From Burkholderiales bacterium (GTDB lineage: Bacteria > Pseudomonadota > Gammaproteobacteria > Burkholderiales > Burkholderiaceae_C): a DNA stretch of 64,000 nt. The first letter of the stretch is position 1; each line of letters begins with the position of its first letter. Positions 1 to 10,319 of the stretch are shown here, piece by piece. The stretch covers positions 121,184 to 185,183 of the forward strand of contig JACRAY010000016.1 of assembly GCA_016213325.1 (NCBI GenBank), given 5' to 3'. The notes beneath the pieces were generated by a model, which saw nothing but the letters and a program-made list of their open reading frames with translations, was not told where the DNA came from and ran no database searches. The position numbers and the translations under genes were made by a program.

Positions 1-656
1 AGTCCGGCCGAGGAGCCGCAAATGACGGACAGGGCACCTTGAGGGAGCACACCGGCTTGCACAACGTCATGCACCATGCGCTGCGTCAGCCACGCCGTCG
101 CCGTCGCAGGCTTGACGACAACCGGCACCCCGGCCAGCAGCGCGGGCGCGGCCTTTTCCCAAAGCCCCCAACCGGGAAAGTTGAAGGCGTTGATGAACAG
201 GGCAACGCCACGTGTGGGCACGAGGACGTGCTGCGACTGGAACGCCGGGTCCTTGCCGAGGCGGGCCATCTCACCATCGACCAGGCGGTGGCGCTCGCCC
301 AGCGCCTGACCCAGCTTCGCGAACGTTGTGAGGGTGTATATGCCGCCGTCCACGTCCACTGCTGTGTCGTTGCGCACCGTGCCACTGTTGGCCGTCGAGA
401 TTTCGTAGTAGTCGTCGCGCCTGGCCTGCAGCACCTTGGCAATTGCGTCGAGCAGGCTCGCGCGCTGCCCGTAGCTCATGGCGCGCAGCGCGGGGCCGGC
501 CTTCTCGCGCGCGAATGCGAAGCCTTCGGCGAGATTCAGGCCACTCGCATCAACGCGGACGAGTTCATGCCCCAGGACAGGGTCGAACAGCGGCGCGCCG
601 GGTCCGGTTCCGTGCTGCGCACGACCCGCCAGGTAGTTGGAAAGTAGTTCGGTCAC
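1..656 (-). CDS. boxD: 3,4-dehydroadipyl-CoA semialdehyde dehydrogenase, N-terminal part (runs off window)
   Basis: The minus-strand frame opens at a GTG (656) with [16 protein letters not shown] and stays open to the left edge, so about 218 residues of a family of roughly 520 are visible. It contains aldehyde dehydrogenase signatures such as [11 protein letters not shown] and [11 protein letters not shown]. BoxD oxidises the semialdehyde released by BoxC to 3,4-dehydroadipyl-CoA in the aerobic benzoyl-CoA pathway. It lies 9 bp downstream of the DUF4863 gene on the same strand and diverges from boxR-boxCBA, a common box layout. The PaaZ-type aldehyde dehydrogenase domain is the nearest alternative, but context strongly favours BoxD. 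Confidence 0.87.
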   Translation of the reverse strand, partial: MTELLSNYLAGRAQHGTGPGAPLFDPVLGHELVRVDASGLNLAEGFAFAREKAGPALRAMSYGQRASLLDAIAKVLQARRDDYYEISTANSGTVRNDTAVDVDGGIYTLTTFAKLGQALGERHRLVDGEMARLGKDPAFQSQHVLVPTRGVALFINAFNFPGWGLWEKAAPALLAGVPVVVKPATATAWLTQRMVHDVVQAGVLPQGALSVICGSSAG

Positions 657-665
657 GAGACTTAA

Positions 666-1147
666 TCAGCGGGTGAATTCGATGGCACCTTGCGGCAAGA
701 GGTAGAGGACGAGCGCACGCCCATTTGCCACGGTCGGACGATGGCCGCTGCCGGGCGGGTAGACGACCCAGCCTGCCGGTTGGCTGTCGAACCGCGCTTC
801 GCCGTCCAGCGGCATGACGAGATCGATCTCGCCGTTGGGATGAATGTGATGCGGGCCCGCGACGTCCTTCATGTCGACGACGTCGACCGAAAGCCCGTGC
901 AGGCTCGCGTCGGGCTTGAAGATGCGCCCATAGCGGATGCCGCCACCCTCGCGGTTGCAGAGCCAGCCTTGGGCGACGCCGGCCTCCAGCAGGCTTTGAG
1001 GAGCTCGTACACCGGCGACATGGCGCCGTGACGGGCATTTAGCCATTGCGCAAGTTCTGCGTTGAGCGGGCGGCCGTCCAGTTCGACTGCAAGTGATTCG
1101 AGCTGCGAGCGGAAGAGTTCGGGGGTGGGCTGCTGGATCGAGTGCAT
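666..1147 (-). pseudogene. DUF4863 family protein of box clusters, frameshifted
   Basis: The N-terminal half (MHSIQQPTPELFRSQLESL onward, start ATG 1147) runs to about YELLKAC in one frame. The conserved C-terminal half (EAGVAQGWLCNREGGG through PQGAIEFTR, stop 666-668) continues in another frame. The two halves join if one base is restored near 986-994, where TGCTGGAG on the minus strand would become TGCCTGGAG and read ACLEAGVAQGW. DUF4863 proteins of about 160 residues are regular box-cluster partners with a cupin-like C-terminal part; their role is unproven. The defect may be a real inactivating mutation or a single-base sequence error. Both halves are otherwise intact, which suggests a recent event or an error. 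Confidence 0.8.
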
Positions 1148-1203
1148 CGCAAATAGAAAGCAGAGGAAAACTGACTTGGCTCAACCTTGCATCGGCAGTT
1201 AAG

Positions 1204-1219
1204 ATGCAATATCGTGCAT
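1204..1219. promoter_or_regulatory. Putative BoxR operator between the divergent box genes
   Basis: ATGCAATATCGTGCAT holds the spaced palindrome TGCA-N6-TGCA, the pattern I recall for BoxR operators in betaproteobacteria. It lies in the 99-bp gap between the DUF4863/boxD start and boxR, where it could control both directions. BoxR normally represses and is released by benzoyl-CoA. Binding here is inferred from pattern and position. Confidence 0.6.
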
Positions 1220-1246
1220 GCGCACTGTAGTTCTGAAATTTGCCCT

Positions 1247-2185
1247 ATGTCAAGCACAATATTGCATGAACAGCCGTTTTCACCAAGTAGGCAGCTGCAG
1301 GATGCTTCAGCCAAGCACCCTTTCCTAGTTAGCTTGGGCGACCGGGTCCGTGCTTTGCGCAGCCGCCGCGGCATGACGCGCAAGGCGCTGGCCGAGGCTG
1401 CTGAGGTGTCCGAGCGCCACTTGGGGAACCTCGAGCTGGGAGTTGGAAATCCCTCCGTCCTCATCCTCTTGCAGGTGGCGCAGGCGCTGAAGACCAGCCC
1501 CGCCGAGCTGCTCGACGAGCAGGCTGCGCGGTCGGCCGAGTGGCTGCTGATCCGCGAACTGCTGGCGAACCAGGACGAGGCGACGCTGCGCCGTGCGCGC
1601 GAGACCATCCTGCCGATCGTGGATGCCTCGACGTCCGCGGCCGGCCCGCGGCCCACGCGCGTCGCGCTGATCGGTCTGCGCGGGGCGGGCAAGTCCACGC
1701 TCGGGCGTATGTTGGCGGAGGATCTGGACTACCCGTTCGTCGAGCTAAGCAAGGCCATCGAGACATTCGCGGGTTGCACGGTCAGTGAGATCCAGGCGCT
1801 GTACGGCCAGAACGCATACCGCCGATATGAGCGCCGCGCCCTCGAAGAAACCATCCAGACCTACCCCGAGGCTGTCATCGCCACTCCAGGCGGATTGGTC
1901 GCCGAGCCCGCCACGCTGAACCTGCTGCTGTCGCATTGCACGACGGTCTGGTTGCGAGCCCACCCCGAAGACCACATGCAGCGCGTGCAGGCCCAAGGCG
2001 ACACCCGGCCAATGGCTGGCAACGCCGAAGCAATGGAAGACTTGAGGGGCATCCTCGCGCACCGTTCTCCTTTCTATGCGAAGGCGGAATTGCACCTGGA
2101 CACCAGCGCAAAGCCGCTGGACGAAACGTTCCTGTCGCTTCGCGCGATGGTACGCAAGGCGCTGCAGCTCGATGCAAAAGCTTAG
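1247..2185 (+). CDS. boxR: BoxR, benzoyl-CoA-responsive XRE regulator fused to a shikimate kinase-like domain
   Basis: The 312-residue protein has an XRE-type helix-turn-helix at about residues 31-83 (VRALRSRRGMTRKALAEAAEVS) and a shikimate kinase-like domain with Walker A GLRGAGKS at about 143-150. This fusion is the BoxR architecture, in which the kinase-like domain senses benzoyl-CoA. An upstream in-frame ATG (1187) exists, but it would put the operator inside the gene, so ATG 1247 is preferred. The gene is divergent from boxD and upstream of boxC, separated from it by a gap holding another TGCA-type site. It probably represses its own promoter and those of the box genes. Confidence 0.9.
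   Translation: MSSTILHEQPFSPSRQLQDASAKHPFLVSLGDRVRALRSRRGMTRKALAEAAEVSERHLGNLELGVGNPSVLILLQVAQALKTSPAELLDEQAARSAEWLLIRELLANQDEATLRRARETILPIVDASTSAAGPRPTRVALIGLRGAGKSTLGRMLAEDLDYPFVELSKAIETFAGCTVSEIQALYGQNAYRRYERRALEETIQTYPEAVIATPGGLVAEPATLNLLLSHCTTVWLRAHPEDHMQRVQAQGDTRPMAGNAEAMEDLRGILAHRSPFYAKAELHLDTSAKPLDETFLSLRAMVRKALQLDAKA
1252..1267. promoter_or_regulatory. Second putative BoxR half-matched operator, overlapping the boxR start
   Basis: AAGCACAATATTGCAT matches the reverse complement of the 1204-1219 site at 14 of 16 positions. It has the form AGCA-N6-TGCA, so one arm deviates by one base. It begins three bases after the boxR ATG (1247-1249), so occupancy would also block elongation or initiation of boxR itself. 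Confidence 0.45.
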
Positions 2186-2216
2186 GCAAAAAACTGCTTG
2201 TCAGCTCTCCATGATG

Positions 2217-2230
2217 TGCATTATGATGCC
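2217..2230. promoter_or_regulatory. Candidate BoxR site upstream of boxC
   Basis: TGCATTATGATGCC fits TGCA-N6-TGCA with one mismatch in the second arm. It lies in the boxR-boxC gap, 50 bp before the proposed boxC start. It is weaker than the 1204-1219 site and could be chance. Confidence 0.35.
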
Positions 2231-2280
2231 GTTTATCCGCTGCGATGAACGGCACTTTAGTGCTTCTACCGGAGAGACCT

Positions 2281-3957
2281 TTGACCCAGCACCTGCATAC
2301 CGGCGCGCCCAGCCCGGTTGACTACCAAACCCATCCGTCCCGCTATCGACACTGGAAACTGTCGTTCGACGGCCCTGTTGCCCGTCTGGCCGCGGACTTC
2401 GATGAAAACGGCGGGCTGCGTCCTGGCTACAAGCTCAAGCTGAACAGCTATGACCTGGGCGTCGACATCGAGCTGAACGACGCCATCAACCGCATCCGGT
2501 TCGAGCATCCCGAAGTGCGCGCGGTGATCGTGACCAGCGCGAAGGAAAAGGTGTTCTGCTCAGGTGCCAACATCTTCATGCTGGGCGTGTCGAGCCACGC
2601 GTGGAAGGTGAACTTTTGCAAGTTCACCAACGAGACGCGCAATGGCCTGGAAGACTCGTCGAAATTCAGTGGCCTGAAGTTCCTCGCCGCGGTGAACGGG
2701 GCTTGCGCGGGCGGCGGCTACGAGCTGGCCCTCGCGTGCGACGAGATCATCCTGGTGGACGACCGCAACAGCGCAGTGAGCCTGCCCGAGGTCCCGCTGC
2801 TCGGCGTTCTGCCCGGCACCGGCGGTCTGACGCGCGTGACCGACAAACGCCACGTGCGTCACGACCTGGCCGACATCTTCTGCACGACCGCCGAAGGCGT
2901 GCGCGGCCAGCGCGCGAAGGACTGGCGGCTGGTGGATGAAGTGGTGCGTCCCGCGCAGTTCGCCGCGCGCGTGCAGGAGCGCGCGCTCGAACTCGCGGCC
3001 GCGAGCAAACGCCCTGCAAATGCAAAGGGCGTGGAGTTAAAGCCGCTGGCACGCACGATCGAAGCCGACGCGCGGCGCTATTCGCACGTCACTGTCGAGA
3101 TCGACCGCACGCGCCGCATCGCCACCTTCGTGGTCCAGGCGCCGGCTTCGCCGGTGCAGGCCGACATCGCGGCGATCGAAGCGGCGGGCTGCGACTGGTA
3201 CCCGCTCGTGCTTGCCCGTGAACTCGACGACGCGATCCTCTCGATGCGGACCAACGAGCTGGACGTCGGCACCTGGATCATCAAGACCGAAGGCAGCGCG
3301 GCCAACGTCAGATCCATGGACGCGGCGCTGCTGGCCCACCAGGAGCACTGGTTTGTGCGCGAAACGACGGGCCTGCTGCGCCGCGTGTTCAGCCGCCTGG
3401 ACGTATCCAGCCGCAGCCTGTTCGCGCTGATCGAGCCGGGCTCCTGCTTCACCGGCACATTCCTCGAACTAGCGCTTGCCTGCGACCGCAGCTATCAGCT
3501 GTCGGTGCCTTCCGATTCTTCGCGTGCGCCGCACATCGAAGTGGGCGCGCTGAACTTCGGGACCTACCCGATGGCCACAGGCCAGAGCCGCCTTGGGCGC
3601 CGTTTCTACGACGAAGCCCCTGCGCTCGAAGCGGTGCGCGCGAAGGCCGGCCAGCCCTTGGATGGCGATGCGGCGATGGCCCTCGGGCTTGTGACCAGCA
3701 ACCCGGACGACATCGACTGGGCCGACGAGACGCGCCTGGCGATCGAAGAGCGGGTCTCTATGAGCCCCGATGCGCTGACCGGCATGGAAGCGAATCTGCG
3801 CTTCAACGGCCAAGAGACCATGTTCACGCGCATCTTCGGCCGCCTGACCGCCTGGCAAAACTGGATTTTCCAGCGCCCCAATGCCGTGGGCGACAAGGGC
3901 GCCCTCAAGGTGTACGGCAAGGGCGAGCGCGCCGCCTTCGACTTCAACCGCGTCTGA
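2281..3957 (+). CDS. boxC: Benzoyl-CoA-dihydrodiol lyase
   Basis: BoxC hydrolytically opens the 2,3-epoxide or dihydrodiol of benzoyl-CoA to 3,4-dehydroadipyl-CoA semialdehyde and formate. The 558-residue protein has two crotonase-like halves; the first carries GACAGGGYELALACDE and SLPEVPLLGVLPGTGG, typical of BoxC. TTG 2281 is chosen because GGAGAG (2271-2276) sits just upstream at good spacing. The in-frame ATG 2245 would add 12 residues and has no ribosome site. The boxB start follows after 22 bp with its own AGGAAAG. Family length is about 555, so the protein is complete. Confidence 0.93.
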   Translation: MTQHLHTGAPSPVDYQTHPSRYRHWKLSFDGPVARLAADFDENGGLRPGYKLKLNSYDLGVDIELNDAINRIRFEHPEVRAVIVTSAKEKVFCSGANIFMLGVSSHAWKVNFCKFTNETRNGLEDSSKFSGLKFLAAVNGACAGGGYELALACDEIILVDDRNSAVSLPEVPLLGVLPGTGGLTRVTDKRHVRHDLADIFCTTAEGVRGQRAKDWRLVDEVVRPAQFAARVQERALELAAASKRPANAKGVELKPLARTIEADARRYSHVTVEIDRTRRIATFVVQAPASPVQADIAAIEAAGCDWYPLVLARELDDAILSMRTNELDVGTWIIKTEGSAANVRSMDAALLAHQEHWFVRETTGLLRRVFSRLDVSSRSLFALIEPGSCFTGTFLELALACDRSYQLSVPSDSSRAPHIEVGALNFGTYPMATGQSRLGRRFYDEAPALEAVRAKAGQPLDGDAAMALGLVTSNPDDIDWADETRLAIEERVSMSPDALTGMEANLRFNGQETMFTRIFGRLTAWQNWIFQRPNAVGDKGALKVYGKGERAAFDFNRV

Positions 3958-3979
3958 TGCCCCGCACAGGAAAGACCTC

Positions 3980-5407
<1,428 letters not shown>

Positions 5408-5425
5408 GCGGCGCGGGAGATCGCC

Positions 5426-6679
5426 ATGGGCGCGTCTGACATTCAGTTCTTCAAGCAGCACCTGATCGACCCGGAGATCTGCATCCGGTGCAACACGTGC
5501 GAGTCCGTGTGCCCCGTCAAGGCGATCACCCACGACAGCAACAACTACGTCGTCGATGCCGACGTCTGCAACCTGTGCATGGCGTGCGTGTCTCCGTGCC
5601 CCACGGGAAGCATCGACAACTGGCGCGTGGTGCCCAAGGAACGTGCCTACACGCTGCAAGAGCAGTTCAGCTGGAGCGAGTTGCCGGGGCCACTGGCCGA
5701 GGTGAACGAAGCGGCACTGAACGGGGCGCCGTCTTCGGATGCAATAGCAGGCCTTGCCCACGAGGAGGCGCTCAACAGCGCGGCGTACGGCGCCACCGTC
5801 CCGCCCTGGTCGGCCGCGCACGCGTTCACCAACCTTTACGGCCCGCGCGCGCCCGAGAAATTCATCACCGCCACCGTGACGGGGAATGTGCGCGTCACCG
5901 CGGTCGGCATGCCGTACGACACCCACCACATCGTGCTGGACTTCGGACGCACGCCATTCCCCGTGCTCGAAGGCCAGAGCATCGGCATCGTGCCGCCAGG
6001 CGTGGATGCAAACGGCAAGCCGCACCATTCACGGCAATACAGCGTGGCGAGCCCGCGCAACGGCGAGCGGCCGCTTTACAACAACCTGTCGCTCACGATC
6101 AAGCGCGTGCTGGAAGACCACCAAGGCAAGCCCGTACGCGGCTTGGCGAGCAACTACATGTGCGACTTGCAGGTGGGTGACAGGGTGCAGGTGATCGGGC
6201 CCTTCGGTGCGAGCTTCCTCATGCCGAACCACCCCCGAAGCCACATCGTGATGATCTGCACGGGCACCGGCTCGGCCCCGATGCGCGCGATGACGGAGTG
6301 GCGCCGGCGCCTGCGCAACAGCGGCAAGTTCGAAGGCGGCAAGCTGATGCTGTTCTTCGGCGCCCGTACACAGGAAGAGCTGCCGTACTTCGGCCCGCTG
6401 CAGAACCTGCCGAAGGACTTCATCGACATCAACCTCGCCTTCAGCCGCACGCCCGGCCAGCCCAAGCGCTATGTGCAGGACGCGATGCGCGAGCGCGCGG
6501 CGGACCTGGCGCGAATGCTTGCCGATGCGGACAGCCACTTCTACGTCTGCGGCCTGAAAGCAATGGAAGAGGGCGTGGTGCAGGCCTTGAGGGATATCGC
6601 CACCAGCGCGGGCCTGGAATGGGAAACGGTCACGGGAGCGCTCAAGCGCGAAGGCCGCCTGCATCTGGAGACGTACTGA
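5426..6679 (+). CDS. boxA: Benzoyl-CoA 2,3-epoxidase, reductase subunit BoxA
   Basis: BoxA passes electrons from NADPH to BoxB. Residues 19-29 (C-x2-C-x2-C-x3-C) and 48-58 (C-x2-C-x2-C-x3-C) form two 4Fe-4S ferredoxin motifs. They are followed by a ferredoxin-NADP reductase-like half with [11 protein letters not shown] (FAD) and [14 protein letters not shown] (NADP). The protein is 417 residues, as usual. Its TGA stop shares a base with the ATG of the next gene (TGATG at 6677-6681), so translation of the hydratase is coupled. Confidence 0.94.
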   Translation: MGASDIQFFKQHLIDPEICIRCNTCESVCPVKAITHDSNNYVVDADVCNLCMACVSPCPTGSIDNWRVVPKERAYTLQEQFSWSELPGPLAEVNEAALNGAPSSDAIAGLAHEEALNSAAYGATVPPWSAAHAFTNLYGPRAPEKFITATVTGNVRVTAVGMPYDTHHIVLDFGRTPFPVLEGQSIGIVPPGVDANGKPHHSRQYSVASPRNGERPLYNNLSLTIKRVLEDHQGKPVRGLASNYMCDLQVGDRVQVIGPFGASFLMPNHPRSHIVMICTGTGSAPMRAMTEWRRRLRNSGKFEGGKLMLFFGARTQEELPYFGPLQNLPKDFIDINLAFSRTPGQPKRYVQDAMRERAADLARMLADADSHFYVCGLKAMEEGVVQALRDIATSAGLEWETVTGALKREGRLHLETY

Positions 6680-7467
6680 TGCCCGCCGCTGTGCAGGTGA
6701 CACGCCCCGCGCCCGGCGTCGGGCAGGTGTCGATGGACCGTCCCGACGTATTCAATGCGTTCGACGAAGCGATGATTCAGGAGCTCGACGCAGCATTCGC
6801 GTCGTTGTCGTTGGATGACAGCGTGCGCGTGATCGTTCTTGCCGGCAGCGGCAAGCATTTCAGTGCGGGGGCGGATCTCCAGTGGATGCAGCGTGCAGCC
6901 GCAGCCGACCGTGACTGGAATGTTGCTGACGCGCGGCGCTTCGCCGCCATGCTGGCGCGAATCGATGATTGCCCTAAGCCCACTGTGGCTCGCATTCAGG
7001 GCGCAGCACTCGGCGGAGGTGTTGGGCTGGCATGCGCCTGCGATATTGCGATTGCTTCAATGCAGGCGGTGTTCGCTGTCAGCGAGGTGAGATTCGGAAT
7101 CCTGCCGGCCGCTATCGGCCCTTACGTGGTCAACGCGATCGGCAGACGGCATGCCCGACGGCTCGCACTCGCCACCAACCGCATCAATGCGGAAGAGGCG
7201 CTTCGCATCGGCCTCGTGCACCAGGTGGTCGCTCCAGATCGGCTCGACGCCGCAGTCGAAGCCACCGTGGGGGACTTGCTGCAGGCGGGACCGGAAGCAC
7301 AACGCGAGGTCAAGACGCTCTTCACACAGCTGGAAGTGGGTCCGGTCACCGAGGATGTTCGCGAACTTACTGTGCAGACGATCGCACGTGTGAGAGGCAC
7401 GGATGAGGCGCTCGAAGGGTTTGCCGCTTTTCTTGGAAAGCGACCAGCAGCTTGGGTGCCGCGATGA
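6679..7467 (+). CDS. Enoyl-CoA hydratase/isomerase for dehydroadipyl-CoA
   Basis: This 262-residue crotonase has the oxyanion-hole segments KHFSAGADLQWM and GAALGGGVGLACACD and the block SEVRFGILPAAIGPYV, closest to LiuC/PaaF-type hydratases. In box pathways 3,4-dehydroadipyl-CoA is isomerised and hydrated to 3-hydroxyadipyl-CoA, and this gene is placed for that step between boxA and a hydroxyacyl-CoA dehydrogenase. The start overlaps the boxA stop by one base and its stop overlaps the next ATG (ATGA). Methylglutaconyl-CoA hydratase is an alternative by sequence type; context favours the dehydroadipyl substrate. Confidence 0.8.
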   Translation: MPAAVQVTRPAPGVGQVSMDRPDVFNAFDEAMIQELDAAFASLSLDDSVRVIVLAGSGKHFSAGADLQWMQRAAAADRDWNVADARRFAAMLARIDDCPKPTVARIQGAALGGGVGLACACDIAIASMQAVFAVSEVRFGILPAAIGPYVVNAIGRRHARRLALATNRINAEEALRIGLVHQVVAPDRLDAAVEATVGDLLQAGPEAQREVKTLFTQLEVGPVTEDVRELTVQTIARVRGTDEALEGFAAFLGKRPAAWVPR

Positions 7468-8942
7468 CCGACCCTGACATCCTTGTGATCGGTGCCGGCG
7501 TAATGGGCATGGGCATCGCGCAAGTGGCGGCGCAAAGCGGCCATCGTGTCTTCCTGTTCGACCAGCGTGAAGAGGCCGCGGCGAAAGCCGTGACTCAGAT
7601 CGGGGACGTGCTTGAAAAGCTGGTCGCAAAGGGCAAGCTCACCGGGCAACAGGCCCGGGAGACGCTCGGCCGGCTGTTGCCCATTCAAAGGCTGGCCGAT
7701 GCGTGTTCCGCGCGCGTCGCCATCGAGGCGATCGTCGAGAAGCTCGAGCCTAAGCAAGCCCTGCTGCGCGAGCTTGGGGCGCTTCTCGCCCCCGACGCAA
7801 TCCTCGCGACTAATACATCTTCGATCAGCGTGACTGCACTGGCAGCAGGTCTCCAGCGGCCGCAGCGTGTCGTCGGCATGCACTTTTTCAACCCGGTTCC
7901 ATTGATGGCGCTCGTTGAGGTGGTGAGCGGACTGGAAACGGCACCGGAGTTCGCCACGGAGATCGAGCGGCTGGCGCGAGCGTGGGGCAAGGTGCCGGTA
8001 CATGCCCGCAGCACGCCGGGTTTCATCGTGAATCGCATCGCTCGACCGTACTACGGGGAGACGTTGATGCTGTGCCAGGAGGGCGCGGCCCCGCCGGAGG
8101 TGCTCGACGCCGCATTGCGCGCCGCAGGCTTTCGCATGGGGCCGTGCGAGCTCATGGACCTGATCGGGCACGACACCAACTTCGCCGTGACACAGTCGGT
8201 TTTCGAGGCGAACTTTTTCGACCGGCGTTTTGCGCCGAGCCTTGTACAGCGCGAGCTGGTGGAAGGCGGCCTGTACGGTCGCAAATCCGGCCGGGGCTTC
8301 TACACGTATCCCGAAGGCCCACCGGCGCTGCCTTTGAAGTCCTACCCCGCTCCGGATCCGGGCGCCGGCTTGAAGATTCACGGAAGTGGGGTGGTGGCGG
8401 ACAGGCTCGCCCAGGCCGCGGCCGGAATGCAGTCGGTCCCCTTCACCCGCGTGCTCGAAAGCAACTGGATAGGCATGGAGATCGGAACACGGCAACTTCG
8501 GTTGACCGATGGCAGGCCGGCATGGCGGGTTGCGCGGGATGTGGGCACTGATGATGTCGCAGTATTCGACGAGTTGCCCACACAGGCTCGGGGCACGCTC
8601 GCTTATGCCGCGCGCGGCAGTGATGCCTGGTGCGCGCAGGTGCCCGCCTGGCTGCAGGCGCTGGGCTGGGAGCCCGTCGAAATCGCGGATTTGCCGGCAC
8701 TCGTCGTCGCGCGGACGCTCGCGATGCTGGTGAACGAAGCCGCTGACGCCGTCCAGCATTCCGTGTGCACGCCCGAAGGCGCCGATTCGGCAATGAAGCT
8801 GGGAACGAACTACCCCGCGGGCCCGTTCGAATGGCTCGCACGCATGGGGACGGCGCGTGTCGTCGGTCTGCTCGAGGCGTTGGACCGCCACTACCGCGGC
8901 GAAAGGTACCGCGTCAGCTCCTGGCTGCGCCAGCGCAACTGA
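7464..8942 (+). CDS. paaH: 3-hydroxyacyl-CoA dehydrogenase, probably 3-hydroxyadipyl-CoA dehydrogenase
   Basis: The 492-residue protein has a Rossmann NAD site (VIGAGVMGMGIAQVAAQSG) and the tandem C-terminal HCDH domains of the PaaH/PaaC type. The second copy ends in GTNYPAGPFEWLARMG. It should oxidise 3-hydroxyadipyl-CoA to 3-oxoadipyl-CoA, the substrate for the thiolase that follows. Its ATG overlaps the hydratase stop (ATGA at 7464-7467). The symbol is given by analogy with phenylacetate pathways, since box clusters use the same lower pathway. Confidence 0.82.
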   Translation: MTDPDILVIGAGVMGMGIAQVAAQSGHRVFLFDQREEAAAKAVTQIGDVLEKLVAKGKLTGQQARETLGRLLPIQRLADACSARVAIEAIVEKLEPKQALLRELGALLAPDAILATNTSSISVTALAAGLQRPQRVVGMHFFNPVPLMALVEVVSGLETAPEFATEIERLARAWGKVPVHARSTPGFIVNRIARPYYGETLMLCQEGAAPPEVLDAALRAAGFRMGPCELMDLIGHDTNFAVTQSVFEANFFDRRFAPSLVQRELVEGGLYGRKSGRGFYTYPEGPPALPLKSYPAPDPGAGLKIHGSGVVADRLAQAAAGMQSVPFTRVLESNWIGMEIGTRQLRLTDGRPAWRVARDVGTDDVAVFDELPTQARGTLAYAARGSDAWCAQVPAWLQALGWEPVEIADLPALVVARTLAMLVNEAADAVQHSVCTPEGADSAMKLGTNYPAGPFEWLARMGTARVVGLLEALDRHYRGERYRVSSWLRQRN

Positions 8943-8970
8943 CGGCCGCCGCCAACATCTCTTCTTCGAA

Positions 8971-9180
8971 ATGAGTCAAGCATTTGTCTGCGACGCGGTA
9001 CGCACGCCATTCGGCCGCTACGGTGGCGCGCTGTCACCCGTCCGCGCCGACGATCTGGGCGCGGTTCCCTTGCGCGCGCTTATCGATCGAAACCCGAAGG
9101 TCGATTCGCCCGGAAGCATTCCGACCTCTAGGATCCTTTCGCATCAAGGACACGCGCTGCCAAATCCCATGCTCGCATGA
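8971..9180 (+). pseudogene. Truncated beta-ketoadipyl-CoA thiolase (first about 45 residues)
   Basis: The frame begins MSQAFVCDAVRTPFGRYGG, the exact style of PaaJ/PcaF thiolases, and stays thiolase-like to about RNPKVD (9105). It then changes to unrelated sequence and stops at 9180. A complete thiolase is about 400 residues, so more than 85 percent is missing, including the active-site Cys. It directly follows the hydroxyacyl-CoA dehydrogenase, so it was the final enzyme of this lower pathway. The break marks the junction with the ICE-type DNA to the right. Confidence 0.85.
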
Positions 9181-9386
9181 GCGAGAGCATGTAGTCGCAC
9201 GTCTCCAAATGCCACATTTGATGAAGCGACTCCACAGAATCTTATGCAGATCGCCGAGTAAGGACTCAAGCGAATCGGCTAATGAATCATCCAATATGTG
9301 GGGAGCTTGGACGCGAACCCACTTACGTGCTAAAGGGACAGTTCGAACAGATCTCTGGCACATTTTTGTTCAGGGAATGGAACGAC
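9106..9386. other. Junction between box operon and ICE; candidate end of the element
   Basis: Thiolase homology ends near 9105 and the first ICE-side gene begins near 9387, so the element boundary should lie here. An imperfect stem-loop, CATGCTCGC (9168-9176) with GCGAGAGCATG (9181-9191), is visible. No att core was identified, and the other end of the element is outside the window, so the exact end cannot be fixed. Confidence 0.45.
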
Positions 9387-10319
9387 GTGGTCAGACAACG
9401 AGAGGAGTTGCCGGAGCTTCGGCATCTGCGCTACTTCATTACACTCGCAGAGGAGTTGCACTTTGCTCGCGCCGCTGAACGCTTGCAAATGGAACAATCA
9501 CCGCTATCCAGGGCGATACGCGAAATGGAGCGGCTGCTTGGCGTCCGCTTGTTCGAACGCAACACGCGCAGCACAAGGATTACGCGCGCCGGCAAGGTCC
9601 TGCTGGAATACGCCAAACGTGCGGTGGCCCTACTGGAGCAAGGCAGAGCAAATGCCAGATCTGCCGCCCTAGGCCACAGCAATCAGCTGCGCATCGGCCT
9701 TTCAGACTGCACGGCATATGGGTGGATGGCAGAAGTTTTCTCCCGCTATCGTGAGAGCCGGCCTGAGGTTTCGGTTTGGCTCAGCGAGATGTCTCTGCCC
9801 CAGCAGATTAGCGCCATTCGAGACGACCTACTCGATGCGTCTATATCTCTTGACGGTGCACATCGCGACGGAATTGAGGCAGAAGCCGTTGCAAGCGACA
9901 CTGTGTGTGCAGTCGTTCCGTCCGGGCACCCATTCGCGCGCGCCAATCTCATTTCGCCTGCTGACCTCACCCGCCATTCCTTGATCCTGTTTAGTACCGA
10001 GTCGGATTTGGGCGGTGGATCTCGGATTGACAACTTCGTGGGCACACTTGCCAATCCCGTCATCGCATTCCGTGCGAACTCGCTCGGCATCATGTTGGGA
10101 CTTGTCGCCCTAGGGCACGGAATCGGGCTAGTCGGCTCGGCTCAGATGACGGGCGTCAATCGAAGAGGTATTGTGCTCCGTCCCATCGGGGGCGCGGTCC
10201 CATCGCTCACAACGTACTTGTTGCACTCCGACAGCGGCATATCCGAGCCGCTGGAAGCCTTTATTGAGCTGGCCCGGGAGCTTGCTTCGGGCGCCGACTC
10301 GACGGACGTGCTTTCTTGA
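9387..10319 (+). CDS. LysR-family transcriptional regulator at the trb end of the ICE
   Basis: The 310-residue protein has the usual N-terminal winged HTH (LRHLRYFITLAEELHFARAAERL, then QSPLSRAIREMERLLG) and a LysR substrate-binding domain. The frame is open from ATG 9282, but GTG 9387 with AGGGA upstream gives the normal LysR length and N-terminus. LysR genes sit beyond trbI in several Tn4371-type ICEs; the ligand and targets are unknown. Its 3' end overlaps the convergent DUF2274 gene by 59 bp. Its AT content is a little higher than that of the trb genes. Confidence 0.85.
   Translation: MVRQREELPELRHLRYFITLAEELHFARAAERLQMEQSPLSRAIREMERLLGVRLFERNTRSTRITRAGKVLLEYAKRAVALLEQGRANARSAALGHSNQLRIGLSDCTAYGWMAEVFSRYRESRPEVSVWLSEMSLPQQISAIRDDLLDASISLDGAHRDGIEAEAVASDTVCAVVPSGHPFARANLISPADLTRHSLILFSTESDLGGGSRIDNFVGTLANPVIAFRANSLGIMLGLVALGHGIGLVGSAQMTGVNRRGIVLRPIGGAVPSLTTYLLHSDSGISEPLEAFIELARELASGADSTDVLS

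Noticed and set aside
7122..8891. A 589-codon open frame on the minus strand
   Set aside because: It lies antisense to the hydratase and hydroxyacyl-CoA dehydrogenase genes, which have clear family motifs. The minus-strand protein is low-complexity and reflects high-GC antisense openness.
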